A stretch of DNA of 64,000 nucleotides from JALHVH01 sp963773685 (GTDB lineage: Bacteria; Acidobacteriota; Aminicenantia; Aminicenantales; Saccharicenantaceae), in the NCBI GenBank assembly GCA_963773685.1, contig CAVZBY010000005.1:62001-126000 (forward strand), in the 5' to 3' direction. Below are positions 42,517 to 51,675 of this stretch, piece by piece. A program made the position numbers and the translations under genes. Under the pieces are notes generated by a model that had not been told where the DNA came from, did no database searches, and saw nothing but the letters and a program-made list of their open reading frames with translations. The stretch's first letter is position 1. Each line of letters starts with the position of its first letter.

Positions 42517-44796
42517 GTGTCGCGATCGCTGGTCATCGTGGAATCGCCGGCCAAGGCGAAAACCATCAATCATTACCTGGGTTCGGGATACATCGTCAAG
42601 GCCTCCATGGGCCATGTCCGGGACCTTCCCAAGAGCAAGATGGGGGTCGACGTCGAGCACGATTTCGCGCCCACCTACCAGGTCATCCCCGACAAGAAGA
42701 AGATCGTCGCCGAGCTGAAGAAGCTGGCCGCCGAGAGCGAGAGCATCATCCTGGCGGCCGACAACGACCGCGAAGGCGAGGCCATCTCCTGGCATCTCCG
42801 CGAGCTCATCGGGGCCGAGAACCCGAAGGTCTTCCGGGCCGTCTTCAACGAGATCACCGAGGACGGCATCAAGAAGGCGTTCGAGCATCTCGGCGGGCTC
42901 GACATGCCCAAGATCGAGGCCCAGCAGACCCGGCGCATCCTCGACCGGCTCGTCGGATACCTCATCAGCCCGCTCCTCTGGAAGAAGATCGGCCGCGGCC
43001 TGAGCGCCGGCCGGGTCCAGTCGGTCGCCCTGCGGCTCATCTGCGACCGGGAGAAGGAGATCCGGGCCTTCGTCCCCGAGGAGTTCTGGAACGTCTCGGC
43101 CAGGCTCCGGGCGGCCAATCCGCCCGAGTTCAAGGCGGCTCTGGCGAAGATCGACGGCAAGAAGGCCAAGGTCGCGAACAAGGAGCAGGCCGACGCCGTC
43201 CTGGACGCCTGCAGGAAGGCGCCCTTCGTCCTCGAGGCGATCAAGGTCGAGGAGAAGCGGAAGACGCCGCTCCCTCCCTACATCACGAGCTCGCTCCAGC
43301 AGGACGCGTTCCGCCTCCTCCACTATCCGGTCAAGAAGACGATGTTCGTCGCCCAGAAGCTCTACGAGGGGCTGGAGATCGGCGAGCTCGGACAGACGGG
43401 GCTCATCACCTACATGAGGACCGATTCGTTCCGCATCGCGGACGAGGCGCGGGGCGCGGCCCGGTCGTACATCGAGCGGACCTGGTCCCCGGCCTACGTC
43501 CCGTCCAAGCCCAACGTCTACAAGAACAAGAAGAAGGCCCAGGACGCCCATGAGGCCATCCGCCCGGCTCACCTCGACCTGCCGCCCGACAAGGTCAAGG
43601 AATACCTCAAGAAAGAGGAATACGACCTCTACAAGCTCGTCTGGAACAGGTTCATCGCCTCCCAGATGGCCCCGGCCGTCGTCGAGGAGACCGACTTCGA
43701 CATCCGGGCCGCGAACTATCTCTTCAAGGCCAAGGGCGAGGTCCTCAAGTTCGAGGGCTTCCTGGCCGTGGCCCCGAACGGGAACGGGGACATGGACATC
43801 CTGCCCAAGGCGTTCGAGGGGGAGGTCCTGGCGCTCGTCGACGGCGAGGCCGGCGTCGAGGCCAAGCAGAGCTTCACCCAGGGGCCCGCCCGGTACACCG
43901 AGGGCACGCTGGTCAAGGAGCTGGAGGCCAAGGGCATCGGCCGGCCGAGCACCTACGCGCCCATCATCGCGACCCTCCAGAACCGGGTCTATGTCTCCCG
44001 GGACAAGGGCAAGTTCATCCCGACGGATCTGGGCATGGTCGTCACGGAATTCCTGGTCACGCACTTCCCCGAGCTCCTGGACGTGACCTTCACGGCCCGG
44101 ATGGAGGAGGAGCTCGACCAGATCGGCGACGGCGAGCGGCCCTGGCTCGAGAGCCTCCGGGAGTATTACGCCGTCCTCGAAAAGTCCCTGAAGGCGGGCG
44201 GCGAGGCCGAGGACCTCAAGAGGACCGGCATCCCCATCGAAGAGAAGTGCCCCAAGTGCGGCAAGGACATGGTCATCAAGTCGGGGCGCTTCGGCCGGTT
44301 CAAGGCCTGCTCCGGCTATCCGGAGTGCACCCACAAGGAGGCCCTGGTCAAGAAGGAGACGAAGCCGCTCGACGAGAAATGCCCCCAATGCGGCGCTCCC
44401 CTCGTCATCAAGTTCGGCCGCTTCGGCTCGTTCATCGCCTGTTCCTCCTACCCGAAGTGCAAGTACATCCAGAAGGACAAGGTCGACACCGGGATCGCCT
44501 GCCCCGAGGGATGCGGCGGCACCCTCGTCCGCCGGAAGACGCGCCGGGGCAAGTACTTCTTCGGCTGCAGCCTTTACCCGAAGTGCAAGTACGCGACGTG
44601 GGACGAGCCGGTGGCCAAGGCCTGCCCGTTATGCGGGCGGGCGTCCATCCTGAAGAAGAACTCCATCAAGGGCGATCCCTACCTCTATTGTCCGAACGAA
44701 AAATGCACCTACAAGGAGATCGTCCCGCGGGAGAAGCTCTGGGAGCAGGACAAGGAGGGGCCCTCCGCCCCGCCGGCCGATGAGAAAAGCGATTGA
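42517..44796 (+). CDS. topA: DNA topoisomerase I
   Basis: 759 residues from GTG 42517, immediately after the dprA stop. TOPRIM: Glu9 in IVESPAKAKTI, and Asp82/Asp84/Glu86 in AADNDREGEA. The active-site Tyr299 lies in GLITYMRTDSF. Type IA core continues to about 590. The C-terminus has four zinc-ribbon units: CPKCGKDMVIKSGRFGRFKA, CPQCGAPLVIKFGRFGSFIA, CPEGCGGTLVRRKTRRGKYF and CPLCGRASILKKNSIKGD, the usual DNA-binding tail. It relaxes negative supercoils. The end overlaps xerC by 17 bases. Confidence 0.95.
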   Translation: MSRSLVIVESPAKAKTINHYLGSGYIVKASMGHVRDLPKSKMGVDVEHDFAPTYQVIPDKKKIVAELKKLAAESESIILAADNDREGEAISWHLRELIGAENPKVFRAVFNEITEDGIKKAFEHLGGLDMPKIEAQQTRRILDRLVGYLISPLLWKKIGRGLSAGRVQSVALRLICDREKEIRAFVPEEFWNVSARLRAANPPEFKAALAKIDGKKAKVANKEQADAVLDACRKAPFVLEAIKVEEKRKTPLPPYITSSLQQDAFRLLHYPVKKTMFVAQKLYEGLEIGELGQTGLITYMRTDSFRIADEARGAARSYIERTWSPAYVPSKPNVYKNKKKAQDAHEAIRPAHLDLPPDKVKEYLKKEEYDLYKLVWNRFIASQMAPAVVEETDFDIRAANYLFKAKGEVLKFEGFLAVAPNGNGDMDILPKAFEGEVLALVDGEAGVEAKQSFTQGPARYTEGTLVKELEAKGIGRPSTYAPIIATLQNRVYVSRDKGKFIPTDLGMVVTEFLVTHFPELLDVTFTARMEEELDQIGDGERPWLESLREYYAVLEKSLKAGGEAEDLKRTGIPIEEKCPKCGKDMVIKSGRFGRFKACSGYPECTHKEALVKKETKPLDEKCPQCGAPLVIKFGRFGSFIACSSYPKCKYIQKDKVDTGIACPEGCGGTLVRRKTRRGKYFFGCSLYPKCKYATWDEPVAKACPLCGRASILKKNSIKGDPYLYCPNEKCTYKEIVPREKLWEQDKEGPSAPPADEKSD

Positions 44797-45665
44797 GGAG
44801 TTTCTCGCCCATCTCGAACACGAGAGGAACGCCTCCCCCCATACCGTCGCCGCCTACGGCCGGGACCTCGGCCAGCTCGCCGCCTACCTCGATGAGGCCC
44901 GGGCCGGCTGGAAGACCGCCGATAACGTCGTCCTGCGCGGCTTCCTCGCCCGCCTTTACGAAGGCCGGCGGAAGAAAACGTCCATAGGCCGCAAGCTCGC
45001 GGCCATACGCTCCTTCTATGATTATGCGGTGCGGCGGAAATGGCTCGCCGACGAATCCCGCCCGGGTCCTGGCGACCCCGCGCGCCGAGAAGCGGGTGCC
45101 GTCGTTCCTTTCCGAGGACGAGATGGCCCGATTCCTGGACCTCCCTTCCTCCGACCGTCCCCTCGACCTCAGGGACAAGGCCCTCCTCGAGCTCCTCTAC
45201 GCTTCCGGGATCCGGGTCGGCGAGCTCGTGGCCATCGATCTCGCCGACGTGGGCTTCGCCGAGCGTCTCGTCCGGGTGAGAGGCAAGGGCAAGAAGGAGC
45301 GTCTTGTCCCGTTCGGCCGTTCGGCCGCGGCGTCGCTCGAGGCCTGGCGCCGGGTCCGGGTCGAAGGGCCGCGGGAGCGGGCCGACGCGGACGCCCTCTT
45401 CCTCAATTACCGGGGAGGGCGGCTGACGTCGCGCTCCGTGGAACGGATCGTCGCGAAGTACATCCGGCGGACCGCCGTCGCCCGGCATATCAGCCCCCAC
45501 TCGCTCCGCCATTCGTTCGCTTCGCATCTCCTCGGCCGCGGGGCCGATCTCCGGACCATCCAGGAGCTCCTCGGGCACGCGAGCCTCGCCACCACCCAGA
45601 AGTACACGCACATGGATCTCAAACAGCTCCTCGACGTCTATCGAAAAAGCCATCCGAGATCATAA
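44780..45665 (+). CDS. xerC: Tyrosine recombinase XerC/XerD, with an apparent +1 frameshift
   Basis: ATG 44780 inside the end of topA. N-terminal SAM-like domain (FLAHLEHERNASPHTVAAYG). The frame breaks after KWLAD; one surplus base near 45,053 restores NPARVLATPRAEKRVPSFLS. Catalytic set: Arg in GIRVGELVAIDL, Lys in RGKGKKERLVPF, H-x-x-R in ISPHSLRHSFASHL, His in LLGHASLAT and Tyr in TQKYTHMDLKQL. About 294 residues corrected, normal for XerC/D. It resolves chromosome dimers at dif. The dprA-topA-xerC order favours xerC. Confidence 0.88.
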
Positions 45666-46089
45666 GGTTAGGATCGCCTTCGAAGGACTCAGGGGCATCC
45701 CTTGTTACGGCGCCGGCTGGGAATATAGCTCAGACGGGACGGCCTCGCTCCCGGTCGGAGGGCGCGGAGGCCGCCCCTTGACCCCAGACCCAGGAACCTC
45801 TTCGGGTTCCCCCATCGCAAGAGCGATGGGCCCCCTTCCCAACTGGGTTTACGGGGCGACGCTCCTTGCCCTATTTTGATGGTTGGCCTTTGATCCCGTC
45901 CGCTCGCCCGCTCCCGTCTGAGCCTCCAGCCGGCGAATTCTAACGATATTCGGATATCCCCTGCGACCTTTTCGACGATTCCCGTTTTCCTTAAGAGCCG
46001 CTTAAGTTCGTTCGGGGACCGGGCAACGGCTTTTTACGCAACGAGACGACGTTGGAGGAGGGGGGAGGCCCCCCTCCTCATGATTCGCG
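45666..46089. other. Gene-free stretch with stem-loops
   Basis: No reading frame of note in 424 bases. Adjacent hairpins GGAACC/GGTTCC (45,793-45,810) and CCCATCGC/GCGATGGG (45,811-45,830) follow each other directly. Another GC-rich stem pairs GGCCTC with GAGGCC at about 45,740-45,770. The section 45,930-46,035 is less GC-rich. A structured RNA is possible but none is recognised: tRNA, tmRNA, 4.5S RNA and RNase P features are absent. Confidence 0.4.
46055..46079 (-). terminator. Strong hairpin after the comEA-like gene
   Basis: An 11-base stem, GAGGAGGGGGG with CCCCCCTCCTC, around a three-base loop, starting about ten bases after the stop at 46,090. There is no T-run on either side, so termination is inferred from stem strength only. 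Confidence 0.4.
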
Positions 46090-46392
46090 CTAATTCGTGC
46101 CTACCGTGATCAGGTCCTTGAGCTGGTTGAAGAGCTTCTCGCCCACGCCTTTGACCTTCATGATCTCCTCGATCTTCTTGAAGGCCCCGTTCTTCGTCCG
46201 GAAATCGACGATCTCGCGGGCGATCTTGGGACCGATGCGGGGAAGGCCCTCGAGCTCCGATTGCGAGGCCGTGTTGATGTTGACCTTGGGGCCGGAAGCC
46301 GCGGGCGTCTCGGCGAAGGCCCAGGAGAAGGTCAGGACGACGAGCGCCAGGACGAGGCCCAGCGCGGTTACGGTGATGCGACGGTTTTTCAT
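46090..46392 (-). CDS. ComEA-like helix-hairpin-helix protein
   Basis: 100 residues from ATG 46392, preceded by an excellent AGGAGG at six bases. A signal peptide or anchor (1-28, ALGLVLALVVLTFSWAFAE) leads to VNINTASQSELEGLPRIGPK and IVDFRTKNGAFKKIEEIMKV, with GVGEKLFNQL giving the second hairpin. This is the DNA-binding part of ComEA, without the SLBB domain. In naturally competent bacteria it holds DNA in the periplasm. dprA is 3.6 kb away; no other competence genes are in view. A GACAT/ATGTC palindrome (46,444-46,456) lies in its upstream gap. Confidence 0.87.
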   Translation of the reverse strand: MKNRRITVTALGLVLALVVLTFSWAFAETPAASGPKVNINTASQSELEGLPRIGPKIAREIVDFRTKNGAFKKIEEIMKVKGVGEKLFNQLKDLITVGTN

Positions 46393-46587
46393 GAAAACCT
46401 CCTTTCGACCCTTTCCTATGCGGATCCCGGGCCAAAAGAGGTTGACATGCAATGTCTTTAAATACAACGATATGCGAATAGGTTCGGTCGGCCCCGGGTC
46501 AATGGAGGTTCACGTTCGGGACGCCTGGGGATAACCGGGGTTGACCGTGACCCGAAGCCGGGAAGCCCGGCCGCCGGCCAGGAGCCG

Positions 46588-47208
46588 CTAGCGCCCGCCG
46601 GCTTCCCTTCGCAGGACCTTGACCATCTTCCGGAGGGCCCGGCCCCGATGGCTGACCTCGTTCTTGGCCTCGGGCCCGAGCTCGGCGAAGCGCTTCCCCA
46701 GGCGCGGATAATAGAAGACGGGGTCGTAGCCGAAACCGTTCGAGCCCTTCGGGGTCTCGGCGATGATCCCGCGGACCTCGCCGACGACCTCAGCGACGAT
46801 CCCGTCGGGCCCGGAGAGGACCATGGCGCAGACGAACCGGGCCCGGCGCTTCGGGCGCGGGACGTCGCGAAGGAGCCGGAGGACCTTTCGCAGGTTCCTC
46901 TCGTCGGTCGGATCGGGCCGGGCGAAGCGGGCGGAATGAACGCCCGGAGCGCCGCCGAGCGCCTCGACCTCGAGCCCGGAATCCTCGGCCAGGGTCAGCA
47001 GGCCCGACAGCCGGGCGTAGTGACGGCTCTTGCCGCGGGCGTTTTCCAGGAACGTTCGGCCCCGCTCGCGATAGGAGGCCTTCGGCAGGACTTCGGCCAG
47101 GCTGACGACCTCGAAGGGAAGACCGGCCAGGGCGCGGCCGATCTCGCGGACCTTCCCGGCGTTGGTCGAGGCGACGAGGAGCTTCGCCCTATTCGATGCG
47201 GAGCTCAT
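46588..47208 (-). CDS. rdgB: Non-canonical purine NTP pyrophosphatase (RdgB/HAM1)
   Basis: 206 residues. LLVASTNAGKVREI starts the fold (T-x-N-x-x-K), LAEDSGLEVEALGGAPGVHS carries the catalytic Asp, then SARFA, TPKGSNGFGYDPVFYYP and VSHRGRALRKM. It hydrolyses dITP, XTP and similar to monophosphates and keeps them out of DNA. The start lies within the end of the mgtC-like gene (20-base overlap), so it is probably translated with it. Intact. The 195-base gap to comEA has no other gene. Confidence 0.92.
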   Translation of the reverse strand: MSSASNRAKLLVASTNAGKVREIGRALAGLPFEVVSLAEVLPKASYRERGRTFLENARGKSRHYARLSGLLTLAEDSGLEVEALGGAPGVHSARFARPDPTDERNLRKVLRLLRDVPRPKRRARFVCAMVLSGPDGIVAEVVGEVRGIIAETPKGSNGFGYDPVFYYPRLGKRFAELGPEAKNEVSHRGRALRKMVKVLRREAGGR

Positions 47209-47836
47209 CGATCTCCCCGAGCGCGAGAAGCCCCTGGTTGAACTCCTGCTCCTTCTCTTCCGAGGCGAGGAAGGTGAAGCTGATGATGCTCCCGTCCTTT
47301 TCCTTCTTCAGGCTCAGCCGCTCGAGCTTGATGCCGTGATGGAAGCCGAGCCGGCGGAGCCCGGACAGGACCTGAGCCGGCTGTCCGACCTTGAGATGGT
47401 AATGGTGGAGGGTCTTGCGGAGGTAGGCGTCCTCGATCCTCCGGAAGAGGATGAGGGTGAACATGATGAGGGCCGTGAGCAGGACGGCCGGCACATAGTA
47501 ACCGGAGCCGATGACGAGCCCCAGTCCGGCGACGACCCACAGCGTCGAGGCCGTCGTCAGTCCCGCGACCATTCCCCGGGCGTGGACGATGGTCCCGGCC
47601 CCGAGGAACCCGATGCCGGTAACGACGCCCGCGGCCATCCGGACGAGGCTGTCGCCCGTCCCCCCTTTCGCCCCGACGAGTCCCGCGGCGAGGCTCATCA
47701 TCATGGCCGAGCCGACGCAGACGAGGATGTTGGTCCTGAAGCCGGCCGGCTTCTCCCGGGCCTCCCGTTCCAGGCCGATGAGCCCGCCGAGGGCGATGGC
47801 CAGGACGAGCTTGAGAAGGATGTCGACGAGTTCCAT
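47189..47836 (-). CDS. MgtC/SapB family membrane protein
   Basis: 215 residues. About five hydrophobic helices in the first 145 residues with the family signature LIGLEREAREKPAGFRTNIL, LVCVGSA and GVVTGIGFLGAGTIVHARGM. A C-terminal ACT-like domain (about 145-215) follows, as in MgtC/YhiD proteins. In pathogens MgtC affects magnesium limitation and F-ATPase; in other bacteria the role is unclear. It starts 16 bases after the UbiA gene ends and overlaps rdgB. Confidence 0.87.
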   Translation of the reverse strand: MELVDILLKLVLAIALGGLIGLEREAREKPAGFRTNILVCVGSAMMMSLAAGLVGAKGGTGDSLVRMAAGVVTGIGFLGAGTIVHARGMVAGLTTASTLWVVAGLGLVIGSGYYVPAVLLTALIMFTLILFRRIEDAYLRKTLHHYHLKVGQPAQVLSGLRRLGFHHGIKLERLSLKKEKDGSIISFTFLASEEKEQEFNQGLLALGEIDELRIE

Positions 47837-47851
47837 GGGGTCCCCCTTTCG

Positions 47852-48757
47852 TCAGTGTCCGTGCCGTCCGAGCAGGAACGCCGCGGCGAAGAGCAGGATG
47901 AGGGCGGCCGTATAAGCGGCGTACTTCGGGCGGGCCAGGAGCTTTTCCGGCTCCTCCATGACCTCCTTCTCGGCCAGGGTCTTGCGGAGGAAGAGGAACA
48001 GGTAGAAGGCCAGGAAGGGCGAAAGCGCATAGAAGCCGTTGAGGCCGTAGGCCGCGGCGAAGGCGAAATAGCCGGCGAAGAGGACGACCGCGCTCGCCCC
48101 CATGCCGAGGAGGAGCGTCCCCCGCGAATAGCGCCGGAGCGAGGCCCGGTAGTCGCCCGCCCGTTCTCCCAGGAACCGGAATTCCGAGAGCCGTTTCGCG
48201 ACCATCAGGAAGTTGCCGAAGGCCCACCAGCAGACGAGCAGGCTCCACGGCGGGAAGGCCGGCGCGGCCAGGGCGTACCAGCCGATGAGGAAGCGGATGG
48301 GGTTGTTGACCGACTCCGAGATGGAATCCAGGAACGGGATGTCCTTGGTCCGGACGGGCTTGAGGTTATAGGCGAAGCCGGCCAGCAGGAGGGCGAGGAG
48401 CATGAGAAAAAAGGTCCGCGAATAAAGGAGACGGGCCAGGGCGAGGCTCGCGCCGGCGAGGATCGCCGCCCAGACGAGGAGAGGCCCCTTGCGGACCGCG
48501 CCGCTCGCGAGCGGCCTCGTCTTCTTCGTCGGATGGTGGACGTCGAACGGCGCGTCGGCGATCTCGTTGATGATGTAGTTGGCCGTCGAGACGGCCCAGG
48601 TCAGAAGGAACGCGCCGGCGACGCGGAGGGCGATCGCGGCCGGGCCGAGACGGGACAGGACGCTCGGATCGAGGACGAAGAGCGCGGCGCTCCCGACCAG
48701 GATGGCCGTACTGCGCGGCCACCGCTCGAGGCGCATGGCCTTGGGATAGGGATTCAA
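47852..48757 (-). CDS. UbiA-family prenyltransferase
   Basis: 301 residues from TTG 48757 (NPYPKAMRLERWPRSTAIL), which overlaps the methyltransferase stop as TTGA. ATG 48736 is an alternative. About eight to nine membrane helices. The two Asp-rich motifs are ANYIINEIADAPFDVHHPTK (N-x-x-x-D-x-x-x-D) and IPFLDSISESVNNPIRFLIG, close to the decaprenyl-phosphate phosphoribosyltransferase branch of UbiA proteins. It should transfer a prenyl or move a group onto a polyprenyl-phosphate. With a methyltransferase next to it, a lipid carrier or quinone role is possible. Confidence 0.8.
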   Translation of the reverse strand: MNPYPKAMRLERWPRSTAILVGSAALFVLDPSVLSRLGPAAIALRVAGAFLLTWAVSTANYIINEIADAPFDVHHPTKKTRPLASGAVRKGPLLVWAAILAGASLALARLLYSRTFFLMLLALLLAGFAYNLKPVRTKDIPFLDSISESVNNPIRFLIGWYALAAPAFPPWSLLVCWWAFGNFLMVAKRLSEFRFLGERAGDYRASLRRYSRGTLLLGMGASAVVLFAGYFAFAAAYGLNGFYALSPFLAFYLFLFLRKTLAEKEVMEEPEKLLARPKYAAYTAALILLFAAAFLLGRHGH

Positions 48758-49672
48758 CGGGGCCCGTCCTTCCGGGCGTAGATCTCGAAGGAATCGCCCA
48801 GGGCCAATCTTATCGGAATCCGGCCCAAAAAAGAAGCGAGCCGTCCGCTGACAAGGAAACGAAAGGCGGGTTTGCGCGAGGCAAGGTAGCGGGCGCTGAA
48901 CGTCCAGCTGTAGGTCCGGCGCCGGACGACCGCGAACCCGGCCCGGCGGAGGAGGGCGTCGAGGCTCTGCCTCGTGAAGTAGGCCAGGTGGGCGGGGCGG
49001 AGGTGCCACCACGTCCTGCCGGCGAGCCGGGCCGCGACGCTCCGGATGTCCGGGGTTACGATGCACAGGAGGCCGCCCGGACGCAGGACCTCTGCGGCGC
49101 GTCGGAGGGCCTCGTAGGGCCGGGCCGTATGTTCGATGAGATCGACCATCGTCACGACGTCGAAGGAGGCCGGCGGGACCGCCGCGGTCTCGAAGACTCC
49201 CGCGCGGACGGCGAGCCCGTACCGGTCGCGGGCGAAGGCGACGGCCCAGGCGCTCGGCTCGACGCCGTCGACCTCCCAGCCGCGCTCCCGGGCCAGGTCC
49301 ATCAGGATGCCCGTCGCCGCCCCGACGTCGAAAAGGCGTCCCTTCTCCGGCCGGAGCCGCTCGATCCGGACGAGGACGCGGCGGAAGTTCATCGCCCGCC
49401 CCCCGGCTTCCTCCTCGTAGAGCGGGTCCTCGAGGGCGCCGTAGAGGGACGCGATGAACGCGGGCGTCGGGCAGGGATCGGCGAAGATGTGCCCGCAGTC
49501 GCCGCAGCGGGCGAGGTCCCAGGTCAGACCGTAATGGCTGGTCGGTGATGAGGAAGGCCTCGGGCCTGAGGTCGGACGCGTCGATGGAGCCCTTCTTCCA
49601 CGGCCGGAACCGCGCCCCCCCGCATGCGGGGCAGTGGAGGACCTTTTCGAATCGGGCCGCGTCCGTGGTCAT
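48754..49672 (-). CDS. SAM-dependent methyltransferase with N-terminal zinc ribbon, with an apparent +1 frameshift
   Basis: From ATG 49672: MTTDAARFEKVLHCPACGG, a zinc-ribbon start, and ASDLRPEAFLITD. One surplus base near 49,538 breaks the frame; the rest is SHYGLTWDLARCGDCGHIFA, completing a second C-x-x-C. The methyltransferase has GRLFDVGAATGILMDLARER, VDGVEPSAWAVAFARDRYG, FDVVTMVDLIEHTARPYEAL and PGGLLCIVTPDIRS. This double-C-x-x-C plus methyltransferase plan is common in glycan and lipid clusters. About 305 residues corrected. It is followed by the UbiA gene with TTGA overlap. TATAAT lies ten bases before the ATG. Confidence 0.82.
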
Positions 49673-49682
49673 GGTCAGCGCA

Positions 49683-49688
49683 ATTATA
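49683..49688 (-). promoter_or_regulatory. -10 box of the methyltransferase-ubiA-mgtC-rdgB group
   Basis: Minus-strand TATAAT with ten bases to ATG 49672, so the leader would be about four bases. The -35 is poor (GTTGCC at a 15-base spacer). Confidence 0.45.
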
Positions 49689-49760
49689 CACGGGAGGCGA
49701 GGGGGCAACCAAAGGGTATTTCCAACCGGAGCGGCCTCGGCGCGGAGCCGGGCTTCGTCC

Positions 49761-49790
49761 TTGACGTCCGTCCCCCGCTTCTCCTATGAT
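49761..49790 (+). promoter_or_regulatory. Promoter of the GT39 gene (near-leaderless)
   Basis: TTGACG (49761-49766), 18-base spacer, TATGAT (49785-49790), with TTG start codon at 49799 after eight bases. No ribosome site. Confidence 0.5.
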
Positions 49791-49798
49791 GATTTCCG

Positions 49799-51502
49799 TT
49801 GAAAAGCGTCATCGACACAAGCCATCTCCTGGACCCCGGCTCCCGGAGGCAAAGGCTGGCCCTCGCGTTTCTGCTGTCTTTCCTGGTTCGGGCCCTGCTC
49901 GCGATCCCCGTCGTCGGGTATGGCACGCCGCCGAAGTTCGACGAGCAGTCGTATTTCCGGCGGGCCGAGGCGTTCGAAGGCATCCTGAAGGACGCTGCTC
50001 GCTTTCGCACCCCTCAGGCGGACGAGCGGGACACGTTCTACGATAGCGGGTACCGGCCCCCGTTCCAGTCCGTCGTGATGTCCTTGGGGATGCTTTTCCT
50101 GGGAAACAGCGCCGCTGCCGCCCGCTTCGTGATGGTCCTCCTTTCGGCCCTGACAACGGTCCTCATCCTCCTGGTCACGGAGCGGCTGGCCGGCCCGAGG
50201 GCGGGCTTGGCGGCCGCGGCCTTGCACCTGGCTTACCCGAGCTTCGTGGCCTTTTCCCATTATCTTTGGGCGGAGACTACGTTCATCTTCCTGCTTTTCC
50301 TGTCCCTGTATATGGCTCTCCTCATCCCGGATTGCCGGGGATCGCGGGGAAGGGCCGGGCTTTCCATTCTCCTGGGCGTCGTCTTCGGCTGTCTGGCCCA
50401 GACCCGCTCGGCGGCCTTCCTGCCGATGCTCATCCTTCTCGTCTGGATCGTGGCGGCATCGAAAGGGATGCGCGCGAAGATCTTGAGCCCCGTCCTGGTC
50501 CTGGTCTTCTCCTTCCTCACCATTCTTCCTTGGGAGGTCACCCTCTATCGCCGGGAGCACAAGATCCTGCCGTTGGCGAACAACACCGGGATCCTCTACT
50601 TCGTCCATAATCCCTGGCGAAGCGTAGAAGGGGAGGATTCCGACGAGAGCATCCGCCGGCACATCTGGGAGGCCACGAGGGCGTACGCGCAGGAGCGGTC
50701 CGTCGACATCGAGGCCGCGGCCACGGCCCTGGCCCTGAAGGAGATCACGTCCCATTTCGGGACGTTCGTGGCCCGGTGCGCTCGAGAGGCCGCGTTTCTC
50801 TGGACGTTCGACTTCTTCCCCGTCCGCCATGTCGTCAACGCCGTTTACCCCCCCCTGCCGGTCGGCTTGGTCCTCCCTCTGGTCATCGTCCTTGCGGGGA
50901 GCGCCGTCGTCCTCTATCTGCTCATTCTGAAGGGTCTGATGGTGCGAACGGCGCCGTTCCGGAAAAAAACCCTGCTCCTCGTCCTCGTGGCCGGAGGAGC
51001 GGCGCCCTATGTGCTCTCCTACGGGAACAGCCGGTACAACCTGCCGCAGATCGCGCTCCTTCTGCCCATCGCGGGCTTCGGACTGGCGTATTTCCGGGAG
51101 AGGACCCGGGGGTTCCTCCCGCTCGCTCTGCTCCTGGCGGCCGGGTCCATCGTCCTTTTCGTTAAAAGCTATCCGGGGTACGTCTCTCCCGGGATCAGGC
51201 CCAGCAGTATCTATTCCGGGCCGGTCGGCCAAATGGACAAGCTTTGCCGGACGCGGTCACTGTATGGGGACGAGTTCTTTCTGGAAGATCCCGGGGTAAA
51301 GTCCCCGGCCTATGTGACCCTGACCATCCTCAATGCGGACGGAAGCGATTATTCCTTCAGTCAGGAGGAGCCCCGGGACCAGCAACGGATCCTCATCGCG
51401 CCGAGGAGGACGCGGGCCTTCTTGGTCGTTTTCGCGAAAGCGCCCCGGGTTCCGCTGAAACTGAGGGTTTCCTCGCCCGAAAGAGGGGGGAGGTCGAATT
51501 GA
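49799..51502 (+). CDS. Membrane glycosyltransferase, GT39/ArnT-like
   Basis: 567 residues from TTG 49799. About eleven to twelve membrane helices. The first periplasmic loop has PKFDEQSYFRRAEAFEGIL with the conserved Asp-Glu of PMT/ArnT enzymes, followed by SGYRPPFQSVVMSLG. Later: SHYLWAETTFIFLLFLSLYM and SYGNSRYNLPQIALLLPIAG with the R-Y-x-x-P motif. A soluble C-terminal domain of about 120 residues ends it. It probably transfers a sugar from a polyprenyl-phosphate to lipid A, protein or glycan outside the inner membrane. The UbiA-like gene on the other strand could make the lipid-linked donor (inference). Confidence 0.8.
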   Translation: MKSVIDTSHLLDPGSRRQRLALAFLLSFLVRALLAIPVVGYGTPPKFDEQSYFRRAEAFEGILKDAARFRTPQADERDTFYDSGYRPPFQSVVMSLGMLFLGNSAAAARFVMVLLSALTTVLILLVTERLAGPRAGLAAAALHLAYPSFVAFSHYLWAETTFIFLLFLSLYMALLIPDCRGSRGRAGLSILLGVVFGCLAQTRSAAFLPMLILLVWIVAASKGMRAKILSPVLVLVFSFLTILPWEVTLYRREHKILPLANNTGILYFVHNPWRSVEGEDSDESIRRHIWEATRAYAQERSVDIEAAATALALKEITSHFGTFVARCAREAAFLWTFDFFPVRHVVNAVYPPLPVGLVLPLVIVLAGSAVVLYLLILKGLMVRTAPFRKKTLLLVLVAGGAAPYVLSYGNSRYNLPQIALLLPIAGFGLAYFRERTRGFLPLALLLAAGSIVLFVKSYPGYVSPGIRPSSIYSGPVGQMDKLCRTRSLYGDEFFLEDPGVKSPAYVTLTILNADGSDYSFSQEEPRDQQRILIAPRRTRAFLVVFAKAPRVPLKLRVSSPERGGRSN

Positions 51503-51675
51503 CGCCCACCGATCGGGTCTATTGGGACCGGTTCCGGGAGATCGGCCTCGGGGGTCTCCGGCTGAGGTGGCGGGGCGGCCGTTGAGCCCTGCGGCGGCCC
51601 GCCCGCGTCCCGCAAAAGGTCATTGTTATTGATGAGGAAATCCTGCAATAATGGAGCCAGCGGGGTGAGAACGGA

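Noticed and set aside
40426..44388. 1320-codon minus-strand frame across usp, dprA and topA
   Set aside because: Same effect: antisense of conserved genes with strong codon bias. No motif, and the plus-strand proteins are unmistakable.
45715..45800. tRNA-like start (GGGAATATAGCTCAG) after xerC
   Set aside because: No matching acceptor stem, no GGTTCGA-type T-loop at the right distance and no anticodon stem; only the D-arm resemblance remains.
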